Source: Sphingobium estronivorans
Lineage (GTDB): Bacteria; Pseudomonadota; Alphaproteobacteria; Sphingomonadales; Sphingomonadaceae
DNA length: 64,000 nucleotides
Assembly (NCBI RefSeq): GCF_008692605.1
Contig: NZ_LFCT01000007.1
Coordinates: 1 to 64,000 of the forward strand
Direction: 5' to 3'
Numbering within the stretch: the first letter of the stretch is position 1; each line of letters starts with the position of its first letter. The position numbers and the translations under genes are program-made. A model generated the notes under the pieces. It had not been told where the DNA came from and did no database searches. It saw only the letters and a list, made by a program, of their open reading frames with translations. This document shows positions 29,580-37,906 of this stretch, piece by piece.

Positions 29580-30880
29580 AGGGCAAATCCTCCGGCCCCA
29601 ACCGGGGCGGTCCCCGCAAGCCCGGTGCCGCGCCGCAGGGCCGCGCTCGCGGCGCGGTGAAGGCTGCCCGAGCGCGCACGCCCGATGGACCCAAGCCCAC
29701 CGCCAAGGCAGCGGCCAAGCCCGCGCCGGCCAAGGCAAGCCCGGGCAAGGGCGTCTCGCTCGATGTGCGCCAGTTTCGCGTCGGGGCGGATGATGACGGC
29801 ATCCGGCTCGACCGCTGGTTCCAGCGGCATCTGCCCGACATCGGCTTCAACACCGTCTCGCGCTGGGCGCGTACCGGCCAGCTTCGCGTCGATGGCGCCC
29901 GTGCGGCGCCCGGCGACCGCGTCGCGGAAGGCCAGGCCATTCGCGTGCCCCCGGCTGAGCCGAAGGCCGCCGAAAGCACGAAACCCAAGCGCGTCCGTCC
30001 GCAACTGACCGACGATCAGATCGCCTTCGCGCAGAGCCTGGTCATTCATCGCGACGCGCAAGCCATCGTCATCAACAAGCCGCCGGGCCTCGCCACTCAG
30101 GGCGGGACCAAGACGGACGATCATGTCGACGGCCTGCTGGACGCACTGGAGTTCGAACTGGACCAGCGTCCCAAGCTGGTCCACCGGCTCGACAAGGACA
30201 CGTCGGGCGCATTGCTGATCGCACGCACGGCGCGTTCGGCGGCTTTCTTCGCCAAGACCTTTTCCAGCCGCACGGCGCGCAAGGTCTATTGGGCGATTGT
30301 GATGGGCGTGCCCTCGATCGAGGACGGCATGATCGAATTGCCCATCGCCAAACAGCCCGGCACCGGTGGCGAGAAAATGCATGTCGATGAGGAGGAGGGG
30401 CTTCCCGCCCGTTCGCGCTATCGCGTGATCGAGCGCGCGGGCAACCGCGCCGCCTGGGTCGAACTGCAACCCTATACCGGCCGCACCCATCAGCTTCGCG
30501 TCCATATGGCGGCGATTGGCCATCCGATCGTGGGCGACGGAAAATATGGCGGCAAGGAAGCCTTTTTGAGCGGCACGATCAGCCGCAAGATGCACCTCCA
30601 TGCCCGCCGCATCCGGGTGGATCATCCCGATGGCGACCGCGTCGACGTGCGCGCGGAACTGCCCGATCATTTCGCGGCCAGCCTGGTTTCGCTGGGGTTC
30701 GATATCCATGCCGGCGACCTGCCGCTGGATGAGGAGATCGCGCGCAAGCCCACGCGCGAGGATGAGAAAAAGGTTGCCCGCGCGCATGCCAAGCAGATCC
30801 GCAAGGGCCGCAAGGGCGAACGCCGCGCGCGCGGCTCATCCGGAGAAGCGAAGAGCGGCGGAGGGCCGCGCAGGAAATGA
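29576..30880 (+). CDS. RluA-family pseudouridine synthase with S4 domain and long basic tails
   Basis: The protein should isomerise uridines in rRNA. After an unusual, disordered Arg/Lys/Pro/Ala-rich N-terminal extension of about 65 residues come an S4 RNA-binding domain (about 75-130) and the catalytic domain with HRLDKDTSG (about 203-211), whose aspartate is the nucleophile. GRTHQLRVHMAAIGHPIVGD follows. The C-terminal 45 residues are again rich in Lys and Arg. At 434 residues it is longer than typical RluC (about 320). The natural target, probably 23S rRNA, is inferred. It overlaps crcB and the next gene by ATGA. Confidence 0.9.
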   Translation: MKGKSSGPNRGGPRKPGAAPQGRARGAVKAARARTPDGPKPTAKAAAKPAPAKASPGKGVSLDVRQFRVGADDDGIRLDRWFQRHLPDIGFNTVSRWARTGQLRVDGARAAPGDRVAEGQAIRVPPAEPKAAESTKPKRVRPQLTDDQIAFAQSLVIHRDAQAIVINKPPGLATQGGTKTDDHVDGLLDALEFELDQRPKLVHRLDKDTSGALLIARTARSAAFFAKTFSSRTARKVYWAIVMGVPSIEDGMIELPIAKQPGTGGEKMHVDEEEGLPARSRYRVIERAGNRAAWVELQPYTGRTHQLRVHMAAIGHPIVGDGKYGGKEAFLSGTISRKMHLHARRIRVDHPDGDRVDVRAELPDHFAASLVSLGFDIHAGDLPLDEEIARKPTREDEKKVARAHAKQIRKGRKGERRARGSSGEAKSGGGPRRK

Positions 30881-31536
30881 GCAACCCTCTGGCCGTGTTC
30901 GATTGCGACGGTACGCTGGTCGATAGCCAGCATAGCATTTGCACGGCCATGGTTCGCGCCTTCGAGGGTGAAAAGCTGGCCCCGCCCGACCGTGCGTCGA
31001 TCCTGTCCGTGGTGGGCCTGTCGCTGCCGCTCGCCATGGCGCGGCTGCTCCCGCAGGCGGACGCGGCCTATCACGACCATCTGGCGGAAGGATATAAGCT
31101 CGCCTTCCATCGGTTGCGCCGGGAAAATGCCGTGTCGGAACCGCTTTATCCGGGCATTGCCGAACTGATCCGCGAACTGGATGCCGATGGCTGGTTGCTG
31201 GGCGTCGCCACCGGCAAGTCGGACCGGGGGCTTAATCTCTGCCTCAGCCATCATGGCATTCACGCGCATTTCGTGACGCTGCAAACGGCGGATCGTCACC
31301 CGTCCAAGCCGCACCCTTCCATGCTGCTGACCGCCATGGCGGAGGCAGGCGCGTCGCCGGACAGCACGGTGATGATCGGCGACACCAGCTTCGACATCGA
31401 CATGGCCCTGGCCGCCGGGACTCGTGCTCTGGGCGTGGGTTGGGGGTATCATCTGCCGCAGGATCTGATCGCGGCGGGCGCGCACAGCGTGGCGATGGAC
31501 AGCGAAGAATTGCGCGGCCATATCCACGCCCGATGA
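30877..31536 (+). CDS. HAD superfamily hydrolase (phosphoglycolate phosphatase-like)
   Basis: This is a HAD-IA phosphatase of 219 residues. All four HAD motifs are visible: FDCDGTLVDS (residues 8-17), VATGKS (about 109-114), SKPHPSM with the motif III lysine (about 145-151), and IGDTSFDIDMALAAG (about 167-181). The fold agrees with phosphoglycolate phosphatase or a related sugar-phosphate phosphatase; the substrate is not determinable. It overlaps both neighbours by 4 bases. Confidence 0.85.
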   Translation: MSNPLAVFDCDGTLVDSQHSICTAMVRAFEGEKLAPPDRASILSVVGLSLPLAMARLLPQADAAYHDHLAEGYKLAFHRLRRENAVSEPLYPGIAELIRELDADGWLLGVATGKSDRGLNLCLSHHGIHAHFVTLQTADRHPSKPHPSMLLTAMAEAGASPDSTVMIGDTSFDIDMALAAGTRALGVGWGYHLPQDLIAAGAHSVAMDSEELRGHIHAR

Positions 31537-31790
31537 CCGACACTCCGCCGATCCCGCCCGTCGACCCCGAAAAGGTCGCGCGTCAGCGCTTCTTCGCGCT
31601 GGGCCTGTTCCGTCTGTCCGGCGCGCTGCTGGTGATGTTTGGGTTCCTTATCCTGATGCAGCGATTCCACTGGGTCCAGGGCAGCAAGGCGAAGGCGATG
31701 GGCGCGATCTTCGTGGTCGTGGGCCTGTTTCAGTTCGTCATCGTGCCCCGTCTGCTGCTGGCCTTGTTCCGAAAGCCTCCCCAATCATGA
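31533..31790 (+). CDS. Small two-helix membrane protein
   Basis: The 85-residue protein starts with a proline-rich cytosolic segment (DTPPIPPVDPEKVARQR) followed by two hydrophobic helices (FRLSGALLVMFGFLILM and AMGAIFVVVGLFQFVIVPRLLLALF). No family is recognised. It is locked by ATGA overlaps between the HAD phosphatase and ATP12 genes, so it is translated together with them. A link to membrane ATP synthase assembly is possible only from its position. Confidence 0.75.
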   Translation: MTDTPPIPPVDPEKVARQRFFALGLFRLSGALLVMFGFLILMQRFHWVQGSKAKAMGAIFVVVGLFQFVIVPRLLLALFRKPPQS

Positions 31791-32482
31791 AACGCTTCTA
31801 CACAGATGTGAGCATCGTTCCCGGTGAGGGCGGGTTCGAAATCCGGCTGGACGGCCGGCCTGTCCGCACCCCCGCCCGCGCGCCGCTGGCTTTGCCCAAT
31901 GCCACGCTGGCGGAGGCGATTGCCGAGGAATGGCGCGCGCAGGGCGAAACGGTCGACCCGCGGTCCATGCCCTTCACCGGCCTTGCCAATGGTGCCATTG
32001 ACCAGATCGCGCCCCATCGCGAGAGTTTCGCCAGCGGCATCGCCCGCTACGGGACAAGCGATCTGCTCTGCTACCGCGCCGAAGGGCCGGGCGAACTGAT
32101 CGACCGTGAAGCCGCCGCCTGGGACCCGCTTCTGGACTGGGCGCGCCATCGCTATGATGTGACCTTTGTCGTGACGCAGGGCATCATTCCCGTGGCTCAG
32201 CCCGTCGAGACACTGGAACGGCTGGATGCTGCAGTGGCCGCGCTCGATCCGTTCACCCTTGCGGGTCTGTCCACGCTGGTCACGCTCTCCGGCTCGCTGG
32301 TGTGCGGCCTTGCCATTGTCGATGGCGGGCATGACGCCGATCTGATCTGGACGGCAGCCGAAATCGATGAAGCGTGGGAAATCGAGCAATGGGGCGAGGA
32401 TGCCGAAGCCGCCGCCCGTTCAGCGCAGCGTCGGCACGAATTTGCCATGGCGCGAGCCTTTTGCGGGATGGCCCGAGCCTGA
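31787..32482 (+). CDS. ATP12-family F1-ATPase assembly chaperone
   Basis: The protein (231 residues) matches the ATP12 family, which in mitochondria binds the F1 alpha subunit before hexamer assembly. Conserved parts are the start KRFYTDVSI, LDGRPVRTPARAPLALP, EEWRAQGETVDPRSMPFTGLANGAID and the tail WEIEQWGEDAEA. It is alphaproteobacterial in origin. The F1 genes are not in this window. It is the last member of the overlapping crcB chain. Confidence 0.9.
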   Translation: MKRFYTDVSIVPGEGGFEIRLDGRPVRTPARAPLALPNATLAEAIAEEWRAQGETVDPRSMPFTGLANGAIDQIAPHRESFASGIARYGTSDLLCYRAEGPGELIDREAAAWDPLLDWARHRYDVTFVVTQGIIPVAQPVETLERLDAAVAALDPFTLAGLSTLVTLSGSLVCGLAIVDGGHDADLIWTAAEIDEAWEIEQWGEDAEAAARSAQRRHEFAMARAFCGMARA

Positions 32483-32576
32483 TCGGGTGGGATTGGCGAT
32501 CTATCTCTGGTCAATTGTCAGGGTCGGGCGCGGGGAGGCGTCCCGCGCCCATTTGGATGAAATCTCCAAGGAGACC

Positions 32577-33302
32577 ATGACCTTGTCCCGCTCTTTCATT
32601 GTTGCCCTGTTGACCGTTTCCGCCCCTCTGGCGCTAGCTGCCCCGGCGCTTGCCCAACAGGCCGCCGCGCCCGCCGCCGGTCCGATGACCTCCGAACAGA
32701 TCGCGGCCTTCAATCAGGCGGTCACGGACTTCACCGCCGGCCAGACCGCCCAGCAGGCCGGCGACAACAGCACCGCCGCCGCCAAATATGACGCCGCGCT
32801 CCCCGCCATCCGGGCTGCGGTGGCGGCCGATCCGGCCAAGATCGAAAATGTGAACTTCCTGGCCAACGCGCTTTATGCCGATGCCGCTGCGCAGGGCGCG
32901 CTGGGCAAGATGGACAAGGTGATCGCCCTCTATACCGAATCCGCGCCCCATTGGCGCAGGCTGGTCGAGGCCAAGCCGACCGATGCCGCCAACCGGAACA
33001 TCTTCGCGGGCATATTGATCCAGATGGGCAATCAGAAACTGGCCGCTCAGGACAAGGCCGCCGCCGATCCGCTCTACAAAGAAGCGCTGACGCTGGCGCG
33101 CAAGTCGGTGGCGGAAAACGGCACGGATGCGGTGAGCAGGAACATCCTGCTTTCCGCGCTGATCGGCGCCAGCCAGACCGCCAACGATCCGGCGCTGACC
33201 AATGAAGCGCTGAGCATGGGCAAGGCGATGCTGAGCGACGGGTCGATCGACGCGATGAACAAGCCTTCTATCGAGGCGATGACCGGCGCCAAGGCGGGGT
33301 GA
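32577..33302 (+). CDS. Exported TPR-like repeat protein
   Basis: The 241-residue protein begins with a signal peptide (SRSFIVALLTVSAPLALAAPALAQQ, cleavage near residue 25). The mature part is alanine-rich and helical, with repeated units such as YDAALPAIRAAVAADP and AADPLYKEALTLARKSVAENG that look like tetratricopeptide repeats. Its function is unknown, and it is probably periplasmic. The ATG at 32577 follows AAGGAGA closely. It has its own upstream gap of about 94 bases. Confidence 0.75.
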   Translation: MTLSRSFIVALLTVSAPLALAAPALAQQAAAPAAGPMTSEQIAAFNQAVTDFTAGQTAQQAGDNSTAAAKYDAALPAIRAAVAADPAKIENVNFLANALYADAAAQGALGKMDKVIALYTESAPHWRRLVEAKPTDAANRNIFAGILIQMGNQKLAAQDKAAADPLYKEALTLARKSVAENGTDAVSRNILLSALIGASQTANDPALTNEALSMGKAMLSDGSIDAMNKPSIEAMTGAKAG

Positions 33303-33309
33303 TCTGGCT

Positions 33310-33337
33310 ATCGGCCGGGGCTTTTGTCTCGGCCGAT
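33310..33337. terminator. Hairpin between convergent genes
   Basis: ATCGGCCG (33310-33317) pairs with CGGCCGAT (33330-33337) around a 12-base loop, just after the TPR-like gene and 19 bases before the end of the convergent transpeptidase gene. It has no clear T-tract on either strand, so it is a weak candidate. Confidence 0.4.
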
Positions 33338-33355
33338 CCTGTTGCAGGCGGCCCG

Positions 33356-34030
33356 TCAGGCCCCGACGATCTTGTCGGCGTACAGCAGCCGTCCAGGTCC
33401 GATCAGCCCGATGAACTGCGGCAACATATGGCGGGCGAGGGCAAAGCAGCCCTCGCTGCGCCCGATCTTGCCCCAGGTCGCGATATGATCCTCGCTCACA
33501 TAATCCGCGCCATGCACGACGATGGCGCGCATTTCGGCATTATTATTCTGCGGGTCCAGCCCCATCAGGCGGATGGCGCGGCCGTGCTGCCCTTCATAGA
33601 TGTCGCCCGTCTTGAATGCGCCCGAACAACTGGCCAGCGAATTGGGTTCGTTGGAAAAGCTGTGCAGCCATCCCGAATGTTCCGGGTCCGACCCCCGGCC
33701 ATGGGCCACAAGGTAGGAACTGGCCTGCCCACCGATCAGATCGACGACATGAAAGCGCAGTTCGCGCGAGGGCGCGTTGAAATCGGCCAGCGCAACCCGG
33801 TCGCGCAGTTCGAACATGTGCCCGTGCCGGTCGAGCGCGGCCTTCGCCCGCTCCAGCAATTTGGCATAGGGCTGCGTTGCCAGCGGCCCGGCGGGAATCG
33901 GGCGCGGCGTCGCGGGGAGGGGGGATTTGGGAAGCGTTTCGCCCAGCGAAGCAGCCCGGCCCGCACTGTCGGCAAGAAAGGAAAAAGCCAGTCCGCTCAA
34001 AGCGAGCTTGGTAAAATTACGACGATCCAT
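33356..34030 (-). CDS. Murein L,D-transpeptidase catalytic domain family protein, Tat-type signal
   Basis: The 224-residue protein starts with DRRNFTKLALSGLAFSFLA, which has twin arginines followed by a hydrophobic segment, suggesting Tat export. The catalytic part shows VVHGADY and GRSEGCFAL with the likely nucleophile Cys195. This is the divergent YkuD_2-type of transpeptidase-like protein, so the wall-remodelling function is inferred. It lies in a cluster with a lipoprotein and a second L,D-transpeptidase on the same strand. Confidence 0.82.
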   Translation of the reverse strand: MDRRNFTKLALSGLAFSFLADSAGRAASLGETLPKSPLPATPRPIPAGPLATQPYAKLLERAKAALDRHGHMFELRDRVALADFNAPSRELRFHVVDLIGGQASSYLVAHGRGSDPEHSGWLHSFSNEPNSLASCSGAFKTGDIYEGQHGRAIRLMGLDPQNNNAEMRAIVVHGADYVSEDHIATWGKIGRSEGCFALARHMLPQFIGLIGPGRLLYADKIVGA

Positions 34031-34065
34031 GCGCCCAATATAGCAAATGCGCGTCAGCGCTCCAA

Positions 34066-34144
34066 GGGCGGGGCGATCGAACCCCGCCCATTCTCATCCG
34101 GCGTGCGGTGGAAAAGCCGCCGCGTCGTCCCGTTTCCGGGACGA
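34066..34144. other. Two tandem GC-rich hairpins between the lipoprotein and transpeptidase genes
   Basis: GGGCGGGG (34066-34073) pairs with CCCCGCCC (34082-34089), and TCGTCCCG (34125-34132) pairs with CGGGACGA (34137-34144). Both are perfect 8-bp stems. Neither is followed by a good T-tract on the minus strand, where the flanking genes lie. They may be a terminator pair, an mRNA-stabilising structure, or members of a dispersed repeat. Confidence 0.45.
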
Positions 34145-34155
34145 GGCGAAGGTCG

Positions 34156-34455
34156 TTACTGGGTCGAGTTGCCCGACTGATCCACCTCATCCCGGCTGAG
34201 GCGGGATGTCATGCCGGTGGCGGCGGCGTCATCCTCGATCTGCTGCTGTTCGGAAATGCTGGGCGGCGGGGCGGGCGGCGGCGGGACGGCGTTGTTGCTC
34301 GGTTCGGGCGCGGGGACTTCTGCCTCCGGCTCGTTGACGATCACATTTTCGACCGGCGGCTCGACCAGATTATTAGTTGGCGCCTGCTCTTCCTTCTTGC
34401 CGCAGGCGGCGAGGGCAAGCGTCCCGGCAAGGGCGATAAGGGCGAATGTGCGCAT
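34156..34455 (-). CDS. Small proline/asparagine-rich lipoprotein
   Basis: This 99-residue protein has a classical lipoprotein signal, RTFALIALAGTLALAACGKK, with the lipobox LAAC and lipid-modified cysteine at residue 18. The mature part is low-complexity (NNLVEPPVENVIVNEPEAEVP, then a run of prolines) and lacks a folded domain. It is 6 bases downstream of the L,D-transpeptidase gene on the same strand and is probably co-transcribed with it. Its function is unknown. Confidence 0.75.
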   Translation of the reverse strand: MRTFALIALAGTLALAACGKKEEQAPTNNLVEPPVENVIVNEPEAEVPAPEPSNNAVPPPPAPPPSISEQQQIEDDAAATGMTSRLSRDEVDQSGNSTQ

Positions 34456-34461
34456 GAAAAA

Positions 34462-35919
34462 TCAGTCCTTGGATGCGATGGAGGCCGCAGGCGCGGCAGT
34501 CGGGTCGACGCGGCGGCTGGACGCCTCGATCTTGGCGGCGAGCAGCTTGTCCCAGCCATAGGGGTCGGAACGGAAGCTCATCGTGCCGTTGTTGCTGGCA
34601 AAGGCGGTCCAGTAGAGCAGATAGACCGCGACCTGCTTGGGCAGCGATACGCGCTGGGTCTTGCCCGTGTCGATCAGCGACTGGATCTGCCCGGCCAGAT
34701 CGGGATTGCTCGCCACCATCAGCTCAGCCAGCGGCACCGGCTTTTCCAGACGGATGCAGCCATGGCTCGCCAGCCGGTCGTAGCTGGAGAATTTCGCCCG
34801 CGACGGCGTATCGTGCAGATAGACGGCGAAGGGGTTGTTGAAGTCGAACTTCAGCCGGCCGAGGGCGCTGCCCGGCCCGGCCGGTTGCACGATCCGCTCG
34901 CCGGTTTGCGGCGTGCCGACGATCTTGTAGCCCTGCCGGATCAACGCGGTGCGGCCCTTGGGCCACAATTCGCGCTTGGCGATGGAAGCAGGGACGTTCC
35001 ATGGCGGATTGACGACGATCGAATGGATACTGGACGTCAGCATCGGCGTCGCATTGTCTGGCGAACCCGTCACCGCGCGCATCGACGTCACGGGCTGATC
35101 GCCCTCGAACACCGTCAGCACGGCGGCGGCGATGTTCACCTGAACGCGGTTGACCGGCAATTCGCGCGGCATCCAGCGCCAGCGTTCCATATTCGCCATG
35201 ATCGCGGCGATTCGATCGTCGACCGGCACGTTCAGTTCCTTGAGCGTCCGGGTGTCGAGTAGGCCGGTGGGATTGAGGCCGTAGCGTCGCTGCGCCCGTT
35301 GCAACACGTCGACCAGCTTTTCGCCGGGGGTGACGCTCTTGTCCTCGATGGCGATGCGTGCCCGCACCGCGTCGGGGGAGGATTGCGCGGTCAGCGTGGG
35401 CCAGCCGCCCGTGTCGCGAATCCGCTCATAATTGGCGAGACCCTTGCGCAGCCCGTCATAGCCCGAATAGGGCGGCGTCAGATTGAGCGCCCATTGCGGT
35501 AGCCGATCCTCGCTGAGCGCCTTGGCCAGACCGGGGCGCGGATCGAAGGGGGCAGGACGCAGTGCCCAGATTTCCAGGAAATCCGCCGTGTCGACGCGCC
35601 CGGTGCTGAGCGCCCGCGCGCGGTCCAGCGCGGCGGACAGCAGGGCGTCGCCCTTCAGATCTGCGGTCGCCTTGCTGCGCGCCATCAGCCCTTGTTGCGT
35701 TCCGCCCTTCAGCCAGTCATTGAGCCAGCGTTCTTGCGCGGCGGTCGGCTGGGGCAGAGGAACCGGAGGCGGCGGCGTCACGACCGTCGGCGGCAGAATC
35801 ACCTGCGGTTGAGGCGCCGGCAATGTCGGCGCCACCGCCGGAGGTTGCGCCAGGACTGGCACGGCCACCGCGCCAAGCAGGGAAAGAACGGAAAAACGGA
35901 TCAATTTGGGACGTTTCAT
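34462..35919 (-). CDS. L,D-transpeptidase, YcbB-like
   Basis: The 485-residue exported enzyme has a signal peptide and a Pro-rich linker (to about residue 60), a scaffold region (about 60-240), a peptidoglycan-binding-like stretch with LNPTGLLDTRTLKELNVP, and a YkuD catalytic domain. The motif NMERWRWMPRELP is typical of the YcbB (LdtD) group. The active site is in HDTPSRAKF and SHGCIRLEKP with Cys388. YcbB enzymes make 3-3 cross-links that can bypass penicillin-binding proteins. The gene is divergent from the deacetylase-like gene. Confidence 0.9.
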   Translation of the reverse strand: MKRPKLIRFSVLSLLGAVAVPVLAQPPAVAPTLPAPQPQVILPPTVVTPPPPVPLPQPTAAQERWLNDWLKGGTQQGLMARSKATADLKGDALLSAALDRARALSTGRVDTADFLEIWALRPAPFDPRPGLAKALSEDRLPQWALNLTPPYSGYDGLRKGLANYERIRDTGGWPTLTAQSSPDAVRARIAIEDKSVTPGEKLVDVLQRAQRRYGLNPTGLLDTRTLKELNVPVDDRIAAIMANMERWRWMPRELPVNRVQVNIAAAVLTVFEGDQPVTSMRAVTGSPDNATPMLTSSIHSIVVNPPWNVPASIAKRELWPKGRTALIRQGYKIVGTPQTGERIVQPAGPGSALGRLKFDFNNPFAVYLHDTPSRAKFSSYDRLASHGCIRLEKPVPLAELMVASNPDLAGQIQSLIDTGKTQRVSLPKQVAVYLLYWTAFASNNGTMSFRSDPYGWDKLLAAKIEASSRRVDPTAAPAASIASKD

Positions 35920-35977
35920 GCTGGATCAGATAGCGCAAAGCCCGCATCGTTCAAACTCGAAGATAGCGGAAAAGATG

Positions 35978-36883
35978 ATGCTGCATGTTGTTCACCATCC
36001 GGCCTATGTCTCTCCTGCAACAGGGGGCGGTTCCTTTCGCTTCGACAAATATGGGCTGGTGATGGACGCGCTGAGCATGGCAGGCGCGTCCTTTACCGTG
36101 CATGAACCCTCTCCCATGCCGCGCCGCTGGATAGAGGCGGTGCACGATCCTGCCTATGTCGAGCAGGTCGCGACGCTGAGCGTGCCGCCGGAAAAGGAGC
36201 GCCGCATCGGATTTGCCGTGACCGAGCGGGTGATGCGCCGTTCGATGCTGTCGCCCGGTGGCACCTGGGCTGCGGCGCGGTTGGCGATGACGCACGGCTA
36301 TGCGGCCAATGCGGCGGGCGGGAGCCATCATGCGCTGCAGGACAGCGGCGCGGGCTATTGCGTGTTCAACGATCTGGCCATTGCGGCCCACCGGTTGATC
36401 GACGAGGGGGATGCGCGGCGGATATTGATCCTGGATCTGGATGTGCACCAGGGCGACGGGACGGCGGCTCTGATGGCGGGAAGGGGCGATGTTTTCACCC
36501 TGTCGATCCATGCCGAGAAGAATTTCCCGGTCCGCAAGGCGCGGTCCACGCTCGACGTGGGGCTGCCCGATGGGACGGGGGATGAGGCCTATATGGACGC
36601 ATTGACCGACGTGCTGCCGCGCGTTCTCGACGATTTTCGGCCCGATCTGATATTATATCAGGCGGGGGTCGATCCGCATGTGGATGACCGGCTCGGGCGT
36701 TTGTCGTTGAGCGACGCCGGGCTGGACCGCCGCGACCGTGTCGTCATGCGCGCCGCGAGGAGCCGGGCTGTCCCGCTCGCCAGCACCATGGGCGGTGGGT
36801 ATGGCGAGGACCGCATGGCTGTCGCTCGGCGGCATGCGGATTGCATGATCCGATTGGCGGAGGAAAACGCGATTGCGAGCTAA
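35978..36883 (+). CDS. Histone deacetylase family (acetyl-amide hydrolase fold) protein
   Basis: The 301-residue protein has the arginase/deacetylase fold. GGSHHAL with the catalytic histidine pair, the zinc motif LDLDVHQGDGTA (about residues 150-161) and GGGYGED are present. Bacterial members act on acetylated small molecules or proteins; the substrate is unknown here. Adjacent ATG codons at 35975 and 35978 are both possible; 35978 has GCGGA at a good distance and begins with LHVVHHP. The stop overlaps the convergent membrane-protein gene. Confidence 0.87.
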   Translation: MLHVVHHPAYVSPATGGGSFRFDKYGLVMDALSMAGASFTVHEPSPMPRRWIEAVHDPAYVEQVATLSVPPEKERRIGFAVTERVMRRSMLSPGGTWAAARLAMTHGYAANAAGGSHHALQDSGAGYCVFNDLAIAAHRLIDEGDARRILILDLDVHQGDGTAALMAGRGDVFTLSIHAEKNFPVRKARSTLDVGLPDGTGDEAYMDALTDVLPRVLDDFRPDLILYQAGVDPHVDDRLGRLSLSDAGLDRRDRVVMRAARSRAVPLASTMGGGYGEDRMAVARRHADCMIRLAEENAIAS

Positions 36884-37458
36884 TGCATCGTCCGCCCGTC
36901 CGCCGGCGAGGCGGAGGCGTTCCTGCCCTCCATCACCTTCGCCGCGATCAGGCCTGCCGCCGCCAGCGCGATAAAATCGCTGAAGGCGAGATAGAGGATA
37001 TAGCCCCAGGGCGCATGGTTGAACACAGCCTGCCCGACATGCAGCCACAGCACAGCGATCAGCGCGACCATGATGCAGAGCCGCGCGCGCACGGCAAAAT
37101 CGCTGCTCACAAGCCGCAGCATCAGCGCGATGATTATGCCCACGACCAGCGCCAGGATCAGTCCGCCGATCAAGGCGCCGGGGTCCGTCACCGGAAAGCC
37201 GCTGCTGTTGTAGAAGACCATCGCCACCGGCCCCTTGCCGTAGAGAATGGTGCCCTGCGCGGTCGCGGGATCGGGAATCACATAGACGCCGGTGCCCGAG
37301 GGGGTCAGCGCCTGCGCCATGGCGGCCTGCAACGCGCCGCTCGCCCCGGTGTCCGCGCGATGGAAGGCAAGAGCGCTGAGCGGCGTGCCCCAGAAGATGA
37401 ATCCGACAAGATACATGGCGACTCCGCCGATCAGGCCGCCCAATATGGTCTTGATCAT
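36880..37458 (-). CDS. Membrane protein of unknown function
   Basis: This 192-residue protein has an N-terminal helix (IKTILGGLIGGVAMYLVGFIFWG), a periplasmic or cytosolic segment of about 75 residues with no recognisable motif, and three further helices from ALIGGLILALVVGIIIALML onward. The ATG at 37458 is preceded by AGGAGGG, a near-perfect ribosome-binding site. The family is not recognised. It lies between the deacetylase-like gene and hisE. Confidence 0.7.
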   Translation of the reverse strand: MIKTILGGLIGGVAMYLVGFIFWGTPLSALAFHRADTGASGALQAAMAQALTPSGTGVYVIPDPATAQGTILYGKGPVAMVFYNSSGFPVTDPGALIGGLILALVVGIIIALMLRLVSSDFAVRARLCIMVALIAVLWLHVGQAVFNHAPWGYILYLAFSDFIALAAAGLIAAKVMEGRNASASPADGRTMH

Positions 37459-37543
37459 ATGCCCTCCTGTCCTCTCCTGAAACGGGAGGCTGAAGGACAA
37501 AGGTCGGATCGGCAATAGTTTTTCGCGTTCGGGCCGGCCGGAA

Positions 37544-37864
37544 TCAATCCGCCGGACGTGAAGCCTTTTCCGCGATCCCCGAAACGCCTTCGCGCCGGTC
37601 CAGTTCATCCAGCACATCGTCGAGCGTGATGTCGAGATCCGCCAGCAGCACCATGAGGTGGAAGAGCAGGTCCGCGCTTTCCCCGATCGCGCCGTCGCGG
37701 TCGGACGCCATGGCGGCGATCACCGTCTCTACGGCTTCCTCACCCACTTTCTGGGCGATCTTGCCGCGTCCCTTGGCGGTCAGCCTGGCCACATAGCTTT
37801 GGGAAGGGTCAGCCTGCCGCCGCTGGCGGATGGTCCGTTCAAGATCGAAAAGGGTCGCGCGCAT
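37544..37864 (-). CDS. hisE: Phosphoribosyl-ATP pyrophosphatase
   Basis: HisE hydrolyses phosphoribosyl-ATP to phosphoribosyl-AMP, the second step of histidine synthesis. The MazG-like fold is shown by [13 protein letters not shown] and [13 protein letters not shown], which carry the magnesium-binding acidic residues. It has 106 residues, and HisI is not fused to it. It is the last his gene in this cluster and is separated from hisF by the PEP-CTERM gene. Confidence 0.95.
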   Translation of the reverse strand: MRATLFDLERTIRQRRQADPSQSYVARLTAKGRGKIAQKVGEEAVETVIAAMASDRDGAIGESADLLFHLMVLLADLDITLDDVLDELDRREGVSGIAEKASRPAD

Positions 37865-37906
37865 GGCGTCATCAAGCGCCGCGCGCGCGGGCCGTCAAAT
37901 GAAAAC

